Part shown: positions 1 to 6,323 of the stretch, one piece after another
Numbering within the stretch: the stretch's first letter is position 1
Layout: each line of letters starts with the position of its first letter
DNA from: Spirochaetaceae bacterium
Lineage (GTDB): Bacteria > Spirochaetota > Spirochaetia > DSM-27196 > SKKC01
Length of the DNA: 6,341 bases
NCBI GenBank assembly: GCA_003554375.1
Contig: PWGF01000181.1
Location: forward strand, 1-6,341
Direction of reading: 5' to 3'
Position numbers and translations under genes: made by a program
Notes under the pieces: generated by a model
The model's input: the letters and a program-made list of their open reading frames with translations, nothing else
Database searches by the model: none
What the model was told of the DNA's origin: nothing

Positions 1-92
1 ACCGGGGGAAGCGGCTCCGGGAGATCCGCCTGGATATTGTGCCAACTCCTCGGGATATCAGACTCGGACAGCGTATGTTTCACGTCTGCCAT
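1..92 (-). CDS. trpB: Tryptophan synthase beta chain, TrpB2 type (5' end only, cut by window edge)
   Basis: Thirty codons plus two bases are visible, read leftward from an ATG at 92 to 90; the rest lies outside the window. The translation begins MADVKHTLSESDIPRSWHN and continues IQADLPEPLPPV. A segment of the form W-x-N-I-x-x-D-L-P-E-P-L-P-P near the N-terminus is characteristic of the TrpB2 subgroup of PLP-dependent tryptophan synthase beta chains, which make tryptophan from indole and serine. The catalytic lysine and PLP site are not in view. The start is well supported: a strong Shine-Dalgarno GGAGAGGAG at 100-108 sits 7 nt before the ATG. An upstream AEC transporter gene on the same strand ends 81 nt before this start, so the two may be co-transcribed. 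The identification rests on a short N-terminal segment, but that segment is distinctive. Confidence 0.82.
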   Translation of the reverse strand, partial: MADVKHTLSESDIPRSWHNIQADLPEPLPP

Positions 93-173
93 TTCGAAGC
101 TCCTCTCCGTATCGATAACGTAGTTTCCGTTCGCTGATCGTCCTCCGTAGGTTTCTTCCGGCGCCGTCAGCTC

Positions 174-1085
174 TCACAGAAGCATGAACCATGCCGGGAC
201 AGAGAGCAGACAGAGTAGCGTCGACAGGCTGACTGCGGAGGCAGTAACCTCCTCATCCGCGCCGAGCACAGCCGCGAAGCTTTGGGATGCGACCGCGGTC
301 GGCATCGCCGCCAGCAGCGTGGCAGTGCGTAACACCACATGCCCTGAGCCGAATCGGAGCCCAACGATCAGGTACGCCAAGATCGGCATGATAACGAGTT
401 TGATCGCAACCGCCAAGAACACAGGCGACAATCTCCGGCTGAGTCGGGATAAACGGACGCTATATCCGACCACAATGAGTACAAGGGGAAGGCCGGTGCG
501 CGCAACGAGCCCTACAAACTCCTTCAGACTCGAGGGCACCGTCACGCCCAACGCCGCCACCACCATTCCCAGGGCAATAGAGAGGATAAGAGGATTCCGA
601 ACAATATCGAGTAGCTGCCGTCCTACCGAAAACGACACATCGGATCGATATAGTCTGAGAATAACGATGCTCAGTACGCTGTTGGTCACAACCGCAGGAG
701 CGAGCGCGACTGCCGTAATAGGCACTGTGCTCTCGCCGAGCAGTCCAGCCACGACCGGAAGGCCCAGATAGGCCATGTTGCTGCGATAACCGGCTTGCAC
801 GACCGCTCCTCGGACGCCGGGCGGAACAATCCGGGTCGCCGGCAGCGCTGCGAGAGCCGTGGCTACCGTGAACGCCGGGACCAACCAGAAGAGCGCGACG
901 TAATCCTCACCCGCCGTGGAAACGGTGCTCGTAGACTCGAACAGGAGCGCAGGAAGCGCCACGTAGTAGGCAAAACGGTTGAGGTGTTCGATGAACGCCG
1001 GCGGGAAGAAGCCGAAACGCCGGAACGAATACCCCAAGACACCGACCGCGACTAACGGCAGCAGCAACGGAATGGCAGTAGTCAT
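174..1085 (-). CDS. AEC (auxin efflux carrier) family transporter
   Basis: This is a 303-residue, very hydrophobic protein with about ten predicted membrane segments (roughly 4-20, 37-50, 64-81, 93-115, 122-144, 163-182, 190-210, 221-242, 250-272 and 284-302). That matches the usual size and 5+5 layout of the AEC/permease family of secondary transporters, whose bacterial members export or import small organic anions and amino-acid-like compounds. Family-like signatures are LPALLF (44-49), SNMAYLGLPV (102-111), NP (164-165) and the C-terminal MPTAVASQSF (261-270) followed by an acidic GADEE stretch. An in-frame GTG lies three codons upstream at 1094. I prefer the ATG at 1085 because the only Shine-Dalgarno-like AGGA (1096-1099) is 10 nt from it but only 1 nt from the GTG. 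The substrate cannot be read from sequence. The gene runs towards trpB2, which hints at but does not prove an aromatic or indole-related cargo. Confidence 0.88.
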   Translation of the reverse strand: MTTAIPLLLPLVAVGVLGYSFRRFGFFPPAFIEHLNRFAYYVALPALLFESTSTVSTAGEDYVALFWLVPAFTVATALAALPATRIVPPGVRGAVVQAGYRSNMAYLGLPVVAGLLGESTVPITAVALAPAVVTNSVLSIVILRLYRSDVSFSVGRQLLDIVRNPLILSIALGMVVAALGVTVPSSLKEFVGLVARTGLPLVLIVVGYSVRLSRLSRRLSPVFLAVAIKLVIMPILAYLIVGLRFGSGHVVLRTATLLAAMPTAVASQSFAAVLGADEEVTASAVSLSTLLCLLSVPAWFMLL

Positions 1086-1130
1086 ATTCGGCACATCCTA
1101 ACGGACCGGCGGGACGATTGCCACTAACCC

Positions 1131-1158
1131 TTGTTATATTGATACTCAAAGATAGAGT
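1131..1158 (+). promoter_or_regulatory. Candidate promoter of the ABC ATPase gene
   Basis: TTGTTA (1131-1136) and TAGAGT (1153-1158), separated by 16 nt, each match four of six bases of the sigma-70 boxes. A second -35-like TTGATA at 1139-1144 has no good partner. The start would be near 1165, about 50 nt before the ATG at 1217. It overlaps the divergent minus-strand candidate, so the two could compete. Confidence 0.3.
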
Positions 1159-1161
1159 CTC
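1133..1161 (-). promoter_or_regulatory. Candidate promoter of the AEC transporter gene
   Basis: On the minus strand, TATAAC (1133-1138) matches five of six bases of the -10 consensus. GAGACT (1156-1161) lies 17 nt upstream and keeps only the GAC core of the -35 box. Transcription would start near 1126, about 40 nt before the preferred ATG. The call is based on motif inspection only, in the right place between divergent genes. Confidence 0.35.
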
Positions 1162-1216
1162 TGACTTGCTTCGGTGAATCGTAGCCGGCAGGGCTCGAAG
1201 CGCAGGAGAACAGTGT

Positions 1217-2371
1217 ATGGGTGGCATAACAGTCGAGAATCTGAGCAAGCGATTCGGAAGTGTCTCAGCCATCGCATGGGCAGACCTGGAGATTGAGGAT
1301 GGTGAGTTCCTGGTGCTGTTGGGACCAAGCGGATGTGGAAAAACCACACTCCTCCGTTGTATAGCAGGTCTGGAGCAACCGGACACCGGCGCCATCCATC
1401 TCGGTGAGCGTACCGTCGCCGACGGAGCGCGGGGACTCAGCTTGCCTCCGCGAGATCGAAGGATTGGGATGGTCTTCCAGAACTACGCGCTCTATCCCCA
1501 CATGAATGTCTTCCGCAATGTGGCATTCGGCCTTAAGATGCGGCATGTCGGCAAGCAGGAGATCGAGACACGAGTTCGCCGCGCCTTGGAGATGGTCGAC
1601 ATGACCAATCTGGCCAACCGGAAGCCCCGGCACCTGAGTGGAGGACAGCAGCAACGGGTGGCGGTGGCCCGGACCATCGCTGCGGAACCTGAATACCTCC
1701 TCTTCGACGAGCCTTTGTCCAATCTCGATCCGATGCTCCGCGTATCGCTGCGGGCGGAACTGAAGCGCATCCACCGAAAGCTGGGCATCACGAGTCTGTA
1801 CGTTACCCACGAGCAGACCGAAGCATATGCCATGGCCGACCGTGTCGCCGTAATGGACAACGGAACAATCCTCCAGGTTGATGATCCACAGCGTGTCTAT
1901 CATTTCCCGGCGACCGAGCAGGTCGCAGCATTCACCGGTAACCCCAAGACGAACTTCGTCACCGGCGATGTTCACTACACCGGGGAACGTTTTCTGCTCA
2001 TTCCCGAGGAGGATCCGTACTGCTTTGTCCCGCTGACCAAAGAGTGTGCGGACCTCGCAGGCAGGGCGGTGATGGCGCATGTCCGCCCCGAACATCTCGA
2101 GTTGGAACCCAATCCGGCCGAAGATGAAGGAACCGTGGAAGTGATGGCGGTCATGCCGCAAGGCGCGGATACGTTGATCCATTTGCTTCTGGGAGATCGA
2201 GGAATGCAGCTTCTCTGCCGGTCGGATCACAAGAGCGCTTCTCGAATCCGGCGAGGGATGCACGTCGGAATAAGACCGCAACGGGGGAATCTCTACGATC
2301 CCGTCGACGGTACATTGCTTCAGTCGTTCGGGTACGAGCAGGCGCGAATCGCGGATGTTGCTGTCGGGTAA
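1217..2371 (+). CDS. ABC transporter ATP-binding protein, CUT1 sugar-importer type (MalK/UgpC/MsmX-like)
   Basis: The 384-residue cytoplasmic ATPase has every motif of an active ABC nucleotide-binding domain: Walker A GPSGCGKTT (36-44), Q-loop VFQNYALYP (86-94), signature LSGGQQQR (140-147), Walker B LLFDEP (161-166), D-loop SNLD (168-171) and switch histidine in VTHEQTEA (H198). After the junction motif FTGNPKTNF (239-247) comes a C-terminal regulatory region with TOBE/OB-fold character (about 250-365), including HVRPEHLEL (288-296). This is the pattern of the ATPase energising carbohydrate, glycerol-phosphate or polyol importers, and the length is typical for the family. The start is clear: AGGAG at 1204-1208, 8 nt before the ATG. 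No permease or substrate-binding gene lies in the window, so it is an orphan here and may serve unlinked permeases, as MsmX does in Bacillus. That role is inference. nrdR follows after 69 nt with no visible terminator, so read-through is likely. Confidence 0.95.
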   Translation: MGGITVENLSKRFGSVSAIAWADLEIEDGEFLVLLGPSGCGKTTLLRCIAGLEQPDTGAIHLGERTVADGARGLSLPPRDRRIGMVFQNYALYPHMNVFRNVAFGLKMRHVGKQEIETRVRRALEMVDMTNLANRKPRHLSGGQQQRVAVARTIAAEPEYLLFDEPLSNLDPMLRVSLRAELKRIHRKLGITSLYVTHEQTEAYAMADRVAVMDNGTILQVDDPQRVYHFPATEQVAAFTGNPKTNFVTGDVHYTGERFLLIPEEDPYCFVPLTKECADLAGRAVMAHVRPEHLELEPNPAEDEGTVEVMAVMPQGADTLIHLLLGDRGMQLLCRSDHKSASRIRRGMHVGIRPQRGNLYDPVDGTLLQSFGYEQARIADVAVG

Positions 2372-2440
2372 CCGTATTCGACAGCCGCGGACGGAGACCT
2401 CGCTGAGATTACGACCGCAGGCGATCCGGGGGAGCAGCGA

Positions 2441-2956
2441 ATGAGATGCCCGCGGTGCGGGAACACGGAAGACAAGGTACTGGAGAGCCGTTCTCTAGCA
2501 GCCGGAGAGAGTATACGCCGGCGGCGGGTCTGTTTGGCGTGTAACTACCGTTTCACGTCGTATGAGCGGATCGAAGAGAAGCAATTGATGGTAATCAAGT
2601 CTCGAGGACGGCGGGAACCGTTCGATCGAGGCAAGCTGGAGCGGGGAGTGCAACGGGCGTTGGAGAAACGCCCCGTCAGTCAAGCCGATATCGAGCGTGT
2701 TCTTTCGGAGATCGAGGACGAGGCCGCCTGGCGGGGGATGCAGAGCCACGAGGTGGCGGCCAAGGAGATTGGAGAGCTGGTGCTGAAACGGCTCTACGAT
2801 ATGGATCGGGTGGCGTACATTCGCTTTGCAAGTGTCTACCGGAACTTCACGGGTGTAGAAGAGTTCGTCAGGGAAATCGAAACGCTTGCCGAACGCACCG
2901 AGAAGGGAGAAGACATCAGCCGGCCCGCGCCTGTAGACCGGCACCCCGCCGAATAG
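2441..2956 (+). CDS. nrdR: Transcriptional repressor NrdR (ribonucleotide reductase regulator)
   Basis: This 171-residue protein is a clear NrdR, the zinc-ribbon/ATP-cone repressor that senses ATP/dATP and represses ribonucleotide reductase genes by binding paired NrdR boxes. The zinc ribbon uses C3, C6, C31 and C34 (MRCPRCGN, CLACNYRF), with the arginine-rich DNA-binding stretch IRRRRVC at 25-31. The ATP-cone spans about 49-139, from VIKSRGRREPFDRGKL through the conserved DRVAYIRFASVYRNF (122-136). A charged tail of about 25 residues after the cone makes it slightly longer than the usual 150-160 residues. GGAG at 2431-2434 lies 6 nt before the ATG. No NrdR-box pair (ACAC-n-ATAT-type) was seen in the window, so its targets are elsewhere. 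It probably shares a transcript with the ABC ATPase upstream. Confidence 0.97.
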   Translation: MRCPRCGNTEDKVLESRSLAAGESIRRRRVCLACNYRFTSYERIEEKQLMVIKSRGRREPFDRGKLERGVQRALEKRPVSQADIERVLSEIEDEAAWRGMQSHEVAAKEIGELVLKRLYDMDRVAYIRFASVYRNFTGVEEFVREIETLAERTEKGEDISRPAPVDRHPAE

Positions 2957-3037
2957 AAAGATAGGCCTCGCCGTTTTCACGAATCCAGTGTTCTCACAGA
3001 GTGTCCAGAAGGCGAGATATGCCGACAAACGGCGGCG

Positions 3038-3059
3038 GGGGCAGGATAAGACCTGCCCC
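3038..3059. terminator. Hairpin between convergent nrdR and tRNA-Met, possible bidirectional terminator
   Basis: GGGGCAGG (3038-3045) and CCTGCCCC (3052-3059) form a perfect 8-bp GC-rich stem with a 6-nt ATAAGA loop. It lies 81 nt after the nrdR stop and 16 nt beyond the 3' end of the tRNA gene on the other strand, where both transcripts should end. Neither strand has a T-run after the stem, so it is not a textbook intrinsic terminator. It could act as a U-less terminator or as an RNA 3'-end stabiliser. Confidence 0.5.
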
Positions 3060-3075
3060 AATGACAGGCTGGAAT

Positions 3076-3148
3076 TAGCGGCGGAGGGACTTGAACCCCC
3101 GACCTAGCGGATATGAGCCGCTTGCTCTACCACCTGAGCTACGCCGCC
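3076..3148 (-). tRNA. tRNA-Met (anticodon CAT), elongator type
   Basis: A complete 73-nt cloverleaf folds by hand on the minus strand. The acceptor stem is GGCGGCG/CGCCGCT with a G1-U72 wobble. The D-arm is GCTC-8 nt-GAGC, and the anticodon stem AGCGG/CCGCT has loop CTCATAT giving anticodon CAT (3112-3114). The variable loop is 5 nt, and the T-arm GGGGG/CCCTC has loop TTCAAGT. The discriminator is A73 at 3076. It is not the initiator: the anticodon stem lacks the three G-C pairs and the 1-72 position is paired. A lysidine-modified tRNA-Ile2 also reads as CAT in DNA. I favour elongator Met because of A73 and because positions 4-69 and 5-68 are G-C here rather than the C-G pairs expected of Ile2. 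No CCA tail is encoded (A73 is followed by ATTCC), so CCA must be added by nucleotidyltransferase. Confidence 0.93.
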
Positions 3149-3185
3149 ATGAACGTACGATAGTCCATTTGCACCGGGAGCTTGT

Positions 3186-3214
3186 AACCTAACAAGAGCC
3201 GTACCGCGTGTCAA
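3186..3214 (-). promoter_or_regulatory. Promoter of the tRNA-Met gene
   Basis: A perfect consensus -35 box TTGACA (3209-3214, minus strand) is followed after 17 nt by TAGGTT (3186-3191), which matches three of six -10 bases. Transcription would begin near 3179, about 30 nt before the tRNA 5' end, leaving a short leader for RNase P to remove. The tRNA therefore need not depend on read-through from the large gene upstream. Confidence 0.6.
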
Positions 3215-3302
3215 CGGTGGAGTCGTCGTCCGGCAGCACGGCAGACGCGTTTGGAAACTGTCGGCCAAAGGACGGCCCCGCCTGCTTCTCTGTGGACGTG
3301 AT

Positions 3303-3326
3303 GTGCCGCCTGGGGCTGCCCAGCAC
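3303..3326 (-). terminator. Hairpin after the stop of the 993-codon gene, possible terminator
   Basis: GTGC (3303-3306) pairs with GCAC (3323-3326) and TGGG (3311-3314) pairs with CCCA (3319-3322), with a 4-nt loop and a 4-nt one-sided bulge (3307-3310). The structure begins 15 nt after the stop codon of the large minus-strand gene. It has no T-run, and bulged short stems arise by chance in GC-rich DNA, so this is tentative. Confidence 0.3.
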
Positions 3327-3341
3327 CGTACCGGTTGACGC

Positions 3342-6323
3342 CTAAACCAAGTTGTGTTCAGCCCCCATCCTGAGCAGCTCGCTGTTCCATACGTTGGCGT
3401 AGAGGAAATCCCGCTTCTCGCGATAATCCTCGATCCTTCCCGCTCGCTTTCGTAGATACTTGATGGCCTTTCCCAACTCGGTTCCGCGATCGTCGTAGGC
3501 AGCGAGCCGTTCCTTCGGAAGAACGGCACCGTACAACTGATAGTAGAACGCGTTATGCGGATCGAACTCCTTGCGCTCTTCGGAGCGAAGCATCGTTCTG
3601 AGAATCGACACTCCTTCGTCGAGCTTCCCCTGCTTGGCTTTCACATAGCCGCGAAGCGCTCGGATGAGCGCCGGAAGCACTCGCTCACCGGTGGCTCTGC
3701 CCAAGGAGCGGTCCTCTACGGAGCAGAAGCCGTCGCGGAAGCTCACCCGCTCGGGCGACAGCAGCGGGGGGGGCTCGTCCACGTCCGCCGCTTTGCTGAG
3801 GGCGTCCTCCGCTTCGTCGTATCTCCCGGAGCGTGCATCGATCTCGGCGCGAAAGAAGAGCCGTTCCGCCGAAGCGGAAGCGTCGGCGAGCAACCGCCGG
3901 GCTCGATCGGAGTGCCCGGCCAACCCGGCGCAACGGCCGCTCCATGAGAGAAAGCACGACGCAGCCTCCGAGAAGCCTCGTGCCTCCGCTTCCGCCGCAG
4001 CCACGGCAAACCGTTGCTCCGCCTCCCCATATCGACCCAACTCGTGTTGAAACCGGGCGTCAAGAAGCCGAAAGAACAGCTCCCATTCGCGCATCCCGGC
4101 CTGAGCTGCGTCTTCGACGCCGATTTGGATACACTCGGACGCACGCCGGGATTCCCCTTCCAGAAAGCATATTCCGGCCTCGATACCGTACGATCGCACC
4201 CTGTCGTAGCTGGAAAACGGTGTCGACGATTCGCTGCGCGCCATCACCGCGTAGTCTCGCGCTTCGAGAAGCCGCCCTTCGCCGAGGAGAACCGAAGAAA
4301 ACGTCAGCTGAGATTGGGCCACGCCCACCGCATCCTCGCAATCTTGGAACTCCAAAATCGCCCGCCGCGTCACGGCATTCGCTTCGCGGGAGTTGCCGAA
4401 AGCAATGTGGTAGCGTGCACGCTCATGGGTGATCTGCGCCTGAGCGCTCTTCCCCTTCATCGGAACCGGAACGTGCTGCCACGAACGGTAGACCGACTTG
4501 GCCCGGCTCACATCCCCTTCCAACAACGCCGCCCGAAGGCACGCCGCGAAGACACCGGCCGGCACGTGGGCGCTATCCGGATCGTCGCTTCGCTCGTTCG
4601 CCACTGCTTCCAGGCTACTCAGAACGTGCCGAGCCGCCGAGAGACAGCGCCAGTCCAGAAGCATATGAACGACGACCACCGTGGCTCCCGCGAGGACGGC
4701 CCCGTCCCGATACGCGGCAAGCTTTCCATACCGATTCGGGGTCATTCGGCGCCACCTGCTCTGCCACATCCCCAGTATGGTCTCCTCACACCGCTTGACG
4801 ATTGTCGACGCGTGCTCTCCGAGCCGCGTGGATAAGACGGCCTCCCCTCCGGGGACCGACGCCCCGGGATAGCTCGAGCCCCGGATGAACCCCGTATCCC
4901 GGAGCCGGTCGAAAGCCGCCGCCACATTCGACCGGGACAAGCCGGCTTGCTCCAGCGCCACGCAGTACCCATTCACATCGAGCGCGACGCCGAATTTGGT
5001 CACAGCGAACAGCACTTCCTGATCGAACGCCGGAAGCCGCCCCATCGCGCAGCGGCTAGCCGCCAACGGATCGGACTCGCCGCTCTCCTGGTCGGCATCC
5101 GACGGCGGAACCTCTTGGCCGCCGGCAGCACGGACAAGATGATAGACCGCTAACGGTTGCCCCCGTGTGAGCCGTCGCACCTGACTCAACGAAATGTGGG
5201 CTAGGTCCAACATGTCGAGGAACTCGCGAATGGCCTGATTCGTGAGGCTCGCCGCAGGCACCTTGGTACAAGAGTCTCCACGGAACTCCGAGGGCACATA
5301 CGGCCGCTCCGAGGTAAAAACCACCGCCAAACGCCTGTCGGCACGGTAGGGGGCGACGATTCGGCTCAGAAGACTCCGGAGATGCTCGGAAAACTCGTCA
5401 ATCGATTCGACCACGAGAGTCGCTAACCCGAGCTGCGTTTCGACCTCTCGAACGTATGCATCCAACATGAGCCGGAACAAGACCAGCCGGTCGTTGTCCC
5501 AATTGTCCGGACAACGCTCCCTCGGCTGCCGCTCTATCTCCTCCGGCAGTAACCCGCGCCGGGAGCTCCACAGCGAACGATGGAGCTTACTCGCCCCAAC
5601 CTCCTCCGACCGGGCCAACGGATGGTCAAATGCGTAGTCCAACGGGGCAAACCCGTCGGTTACCGGATCTCCTCCCCGGATTATAATCGGCTCCGGAGCG
5701 TTCCGTCCGTTGAGTCTGCGCGCAACCTCTTCCGCCACGTACGGCACCCCGGCAGCGGGCGGGCCGTACACCAGAACCGCCGAAGGGCCCTCCCCCTCGT
5801 CGATGTACTGTTCCAGAGCTCCTAACGCCGGCTCCACAAGCTCGTCTCTGCCGAAGAGCTCGTACACAGGCCCAATGGAGCTCTGCTGTACCCGAGGGCC
5901 CAAGACACGGGCCACATCCGCGCGTTGCTCTGTTTCCAGGAAGGAAGCCAGGTCCCGACGTACCGGCTCGGTAAGCCACAGCTGCTCATCTTCCAACCGG
6001 ACTGAAAGCTCGCAAAGCCGTTTGAACAACGTCTCTTCTTCTGAAGGCGGCGCATGATCCAGGACCACGCTGAACCCGAACAGGCTCTCACGGTACCCGG
6101 CCATCACTTTCCGAGCAAACCACGCGACCTCGGCAAGCCTGAGCAGCTCGCCTTCACCAATACCTTCCAGTCGCCACAGCATGCGTCCGCCGTCGCGAAA
6201 TGTCTGTACCCCCCCGGCCTCGCGAAGACCGCGTGCAACTTCGTCCAGCATCTCCTTCACCGAGTCACCGTAGATCCGTTGCAGGCGCCGAAGGCTCGGC
6301 ACTTCTACATAGAGATAGTACAT
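3342..6323 (-). CDS. Large multidomain protein: degenerate class III cyclase-like domain, STAND/AAA-like NTPase with decayed P-loop, TPR repeats
   Basis: This 993-residue protein is not one I can name. Residues 1-130 follow the strand/helix order of a class III nucleotide cyclase (MYYLYVEV, helix 18-36, FRDGGRMLW, LFGFSVVLDH, then TLFKRLCEL and LWLTEPVRRDL), but most catalytic signatures are missing. A typical linker, VYELFGRDELVEPALGAL (153-170), leads into an NTPase-like domain (about 180-400). Its Walker A position reads GPPAAGVP (187-194), without the lysine and Ser/Thr; the Walker B-like strand is ATLVVESIDEF (301-311). LAVVFTSER (332-340) and LTRGQPLAVYHLV (385-397) match later family positions. 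Residues 422-482 resemble a winged-helix segment. Residues 540-960 are helical TPR-like repeats (for example 633-660, 668-695, 747-778, 822-846). No signal peptide or membrane segment is seen, so it is probably cytoplasmic. The ATG at 6323 is the first in the window, with GGGGG 13 nt upstream; the frame stays open to the edge, so an earlier start is possible. Homopolymers of 7 and 8 interrupt the coding strand. A signalling or regulatory scaffold role is inferred. Confidence 0.85.
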   Translation of the reverse strand: MYYLYVEVPSLRRLQRIYGDSVKEMLDEVARGLREAGGVQTFRDGGRMLWRLEGIGEGELLRLAEVAWFARKVMAGYRESLFGFSVVLDHAPPSEEETLFKRLCELSVRLEDEQLWLTEPVRRDLASFLETEQRADVARVLGPRVQQSSIGPVYELFGRDELVEPALGALEQYIDEGEGPSAVLVYGPPAAGVPYVAEEVARRLNGRNAPEPIIIRGGDPVTDGFAPLDYAFDHPLARSEEVGASKLHRSLWSSRRGLLPEEIERQPRERCPDNWDNDRLVLFRLMLDAYVREVETQLGLATLVVESIDEFSEHLRSLLSRIVAPYRADRRLAVVFTSERPYVPSEFRGDSCTKVPAASLTNQAIREFLDMLDLAHISLSQVRRLTRGQPLAVYHLVRAAGGQEVPPSDADQESGESDPLAASRCAMGRLPAFDQEVLFAVTKFGVALDVNGYCVALEQAGLSRSNVAAAFDRLRDTGFIRGSSYPGASVPGGEAVLSTRLGEHASTIVKRCEETILGMWQSRWRRMTPNRYGKLAAYRDGAVLAGATVVVVHMLLDWRCLSAARHVLSSLEAVANERSDDPDSAHVPAGVFAACLRAALLEGDVSRAKSVYRSWQHVPVPMKGKSAQAQITHERARYHIAFGNSREANAVTRRAILEFQDCEDAVGVAQSQLTFSSVLLGEGRLLEARDYAVMARSESSTPFSSYDRVRSYGIEAGICFLEGESRRASECIQIGVEDAAQAGMREWELFFRLLDARFQHELGRYGEAEQRFAVAAAEAEARGFSEAASCFLSWSGRCAGLAGHSDRARRLLADASASAERLFFRAEIDARSGRYDEAEDALSKAADVDEPPPLLSPERVSFRDGFCSVEDRSLGRATGERVLPALIRALRGYVKAKQGKLDEGVSILRTMLRSEERKEFDPHNAFYYQLYGAVLPKERLAAYDDRGTELGKAIKYLRKRAGRIEDYREKRDFLYANVWNSELLRMGAEHNLV

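Noticed and set aside
184..771. A 195-codon open frame on the plus strand opposite the AEC transporter gene
   Set aside because: It is Thr/Ser/Arg-rich without family features and is fully antisense to a clear ten-segment membrane protein.
1265..2281. A 338-codon open frame on the minus strand opposite the ABC ATPase gene
   Set aside because: It lies wholly inside a gene with all ABC motifs, and its translation shows no recognisable domain or plausible composition. It is an antisense shadow of GC-rich coding sequence.
2372..2440. Searched for NrdR boxes or autoregulatory sites upstream of nrdR
   Set aside because: No AT-rich ACAC...GTGT palindrome pair is present, and nothing else regulatory beyond the Shine-Dalgarno site was seen.
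2967..3016. Inverted pair CTCGCC (2967-2972) and GGCGAG (3011-3016) after nrdR
   Set aside because: Only 6 bp with a 38-nt loop; expected by chance. The 8-bp hairpin at 3038-3059 is the better structure.
4014..4835. A 273-codon open frame on the plus strand opposite the large minus-strand gene
   Set aside because: It has no recognisable motif and its translation is rich in Arg, Pro and His. The opposite strand gives a continuous 993-residue protein with coherent TPR repeats.
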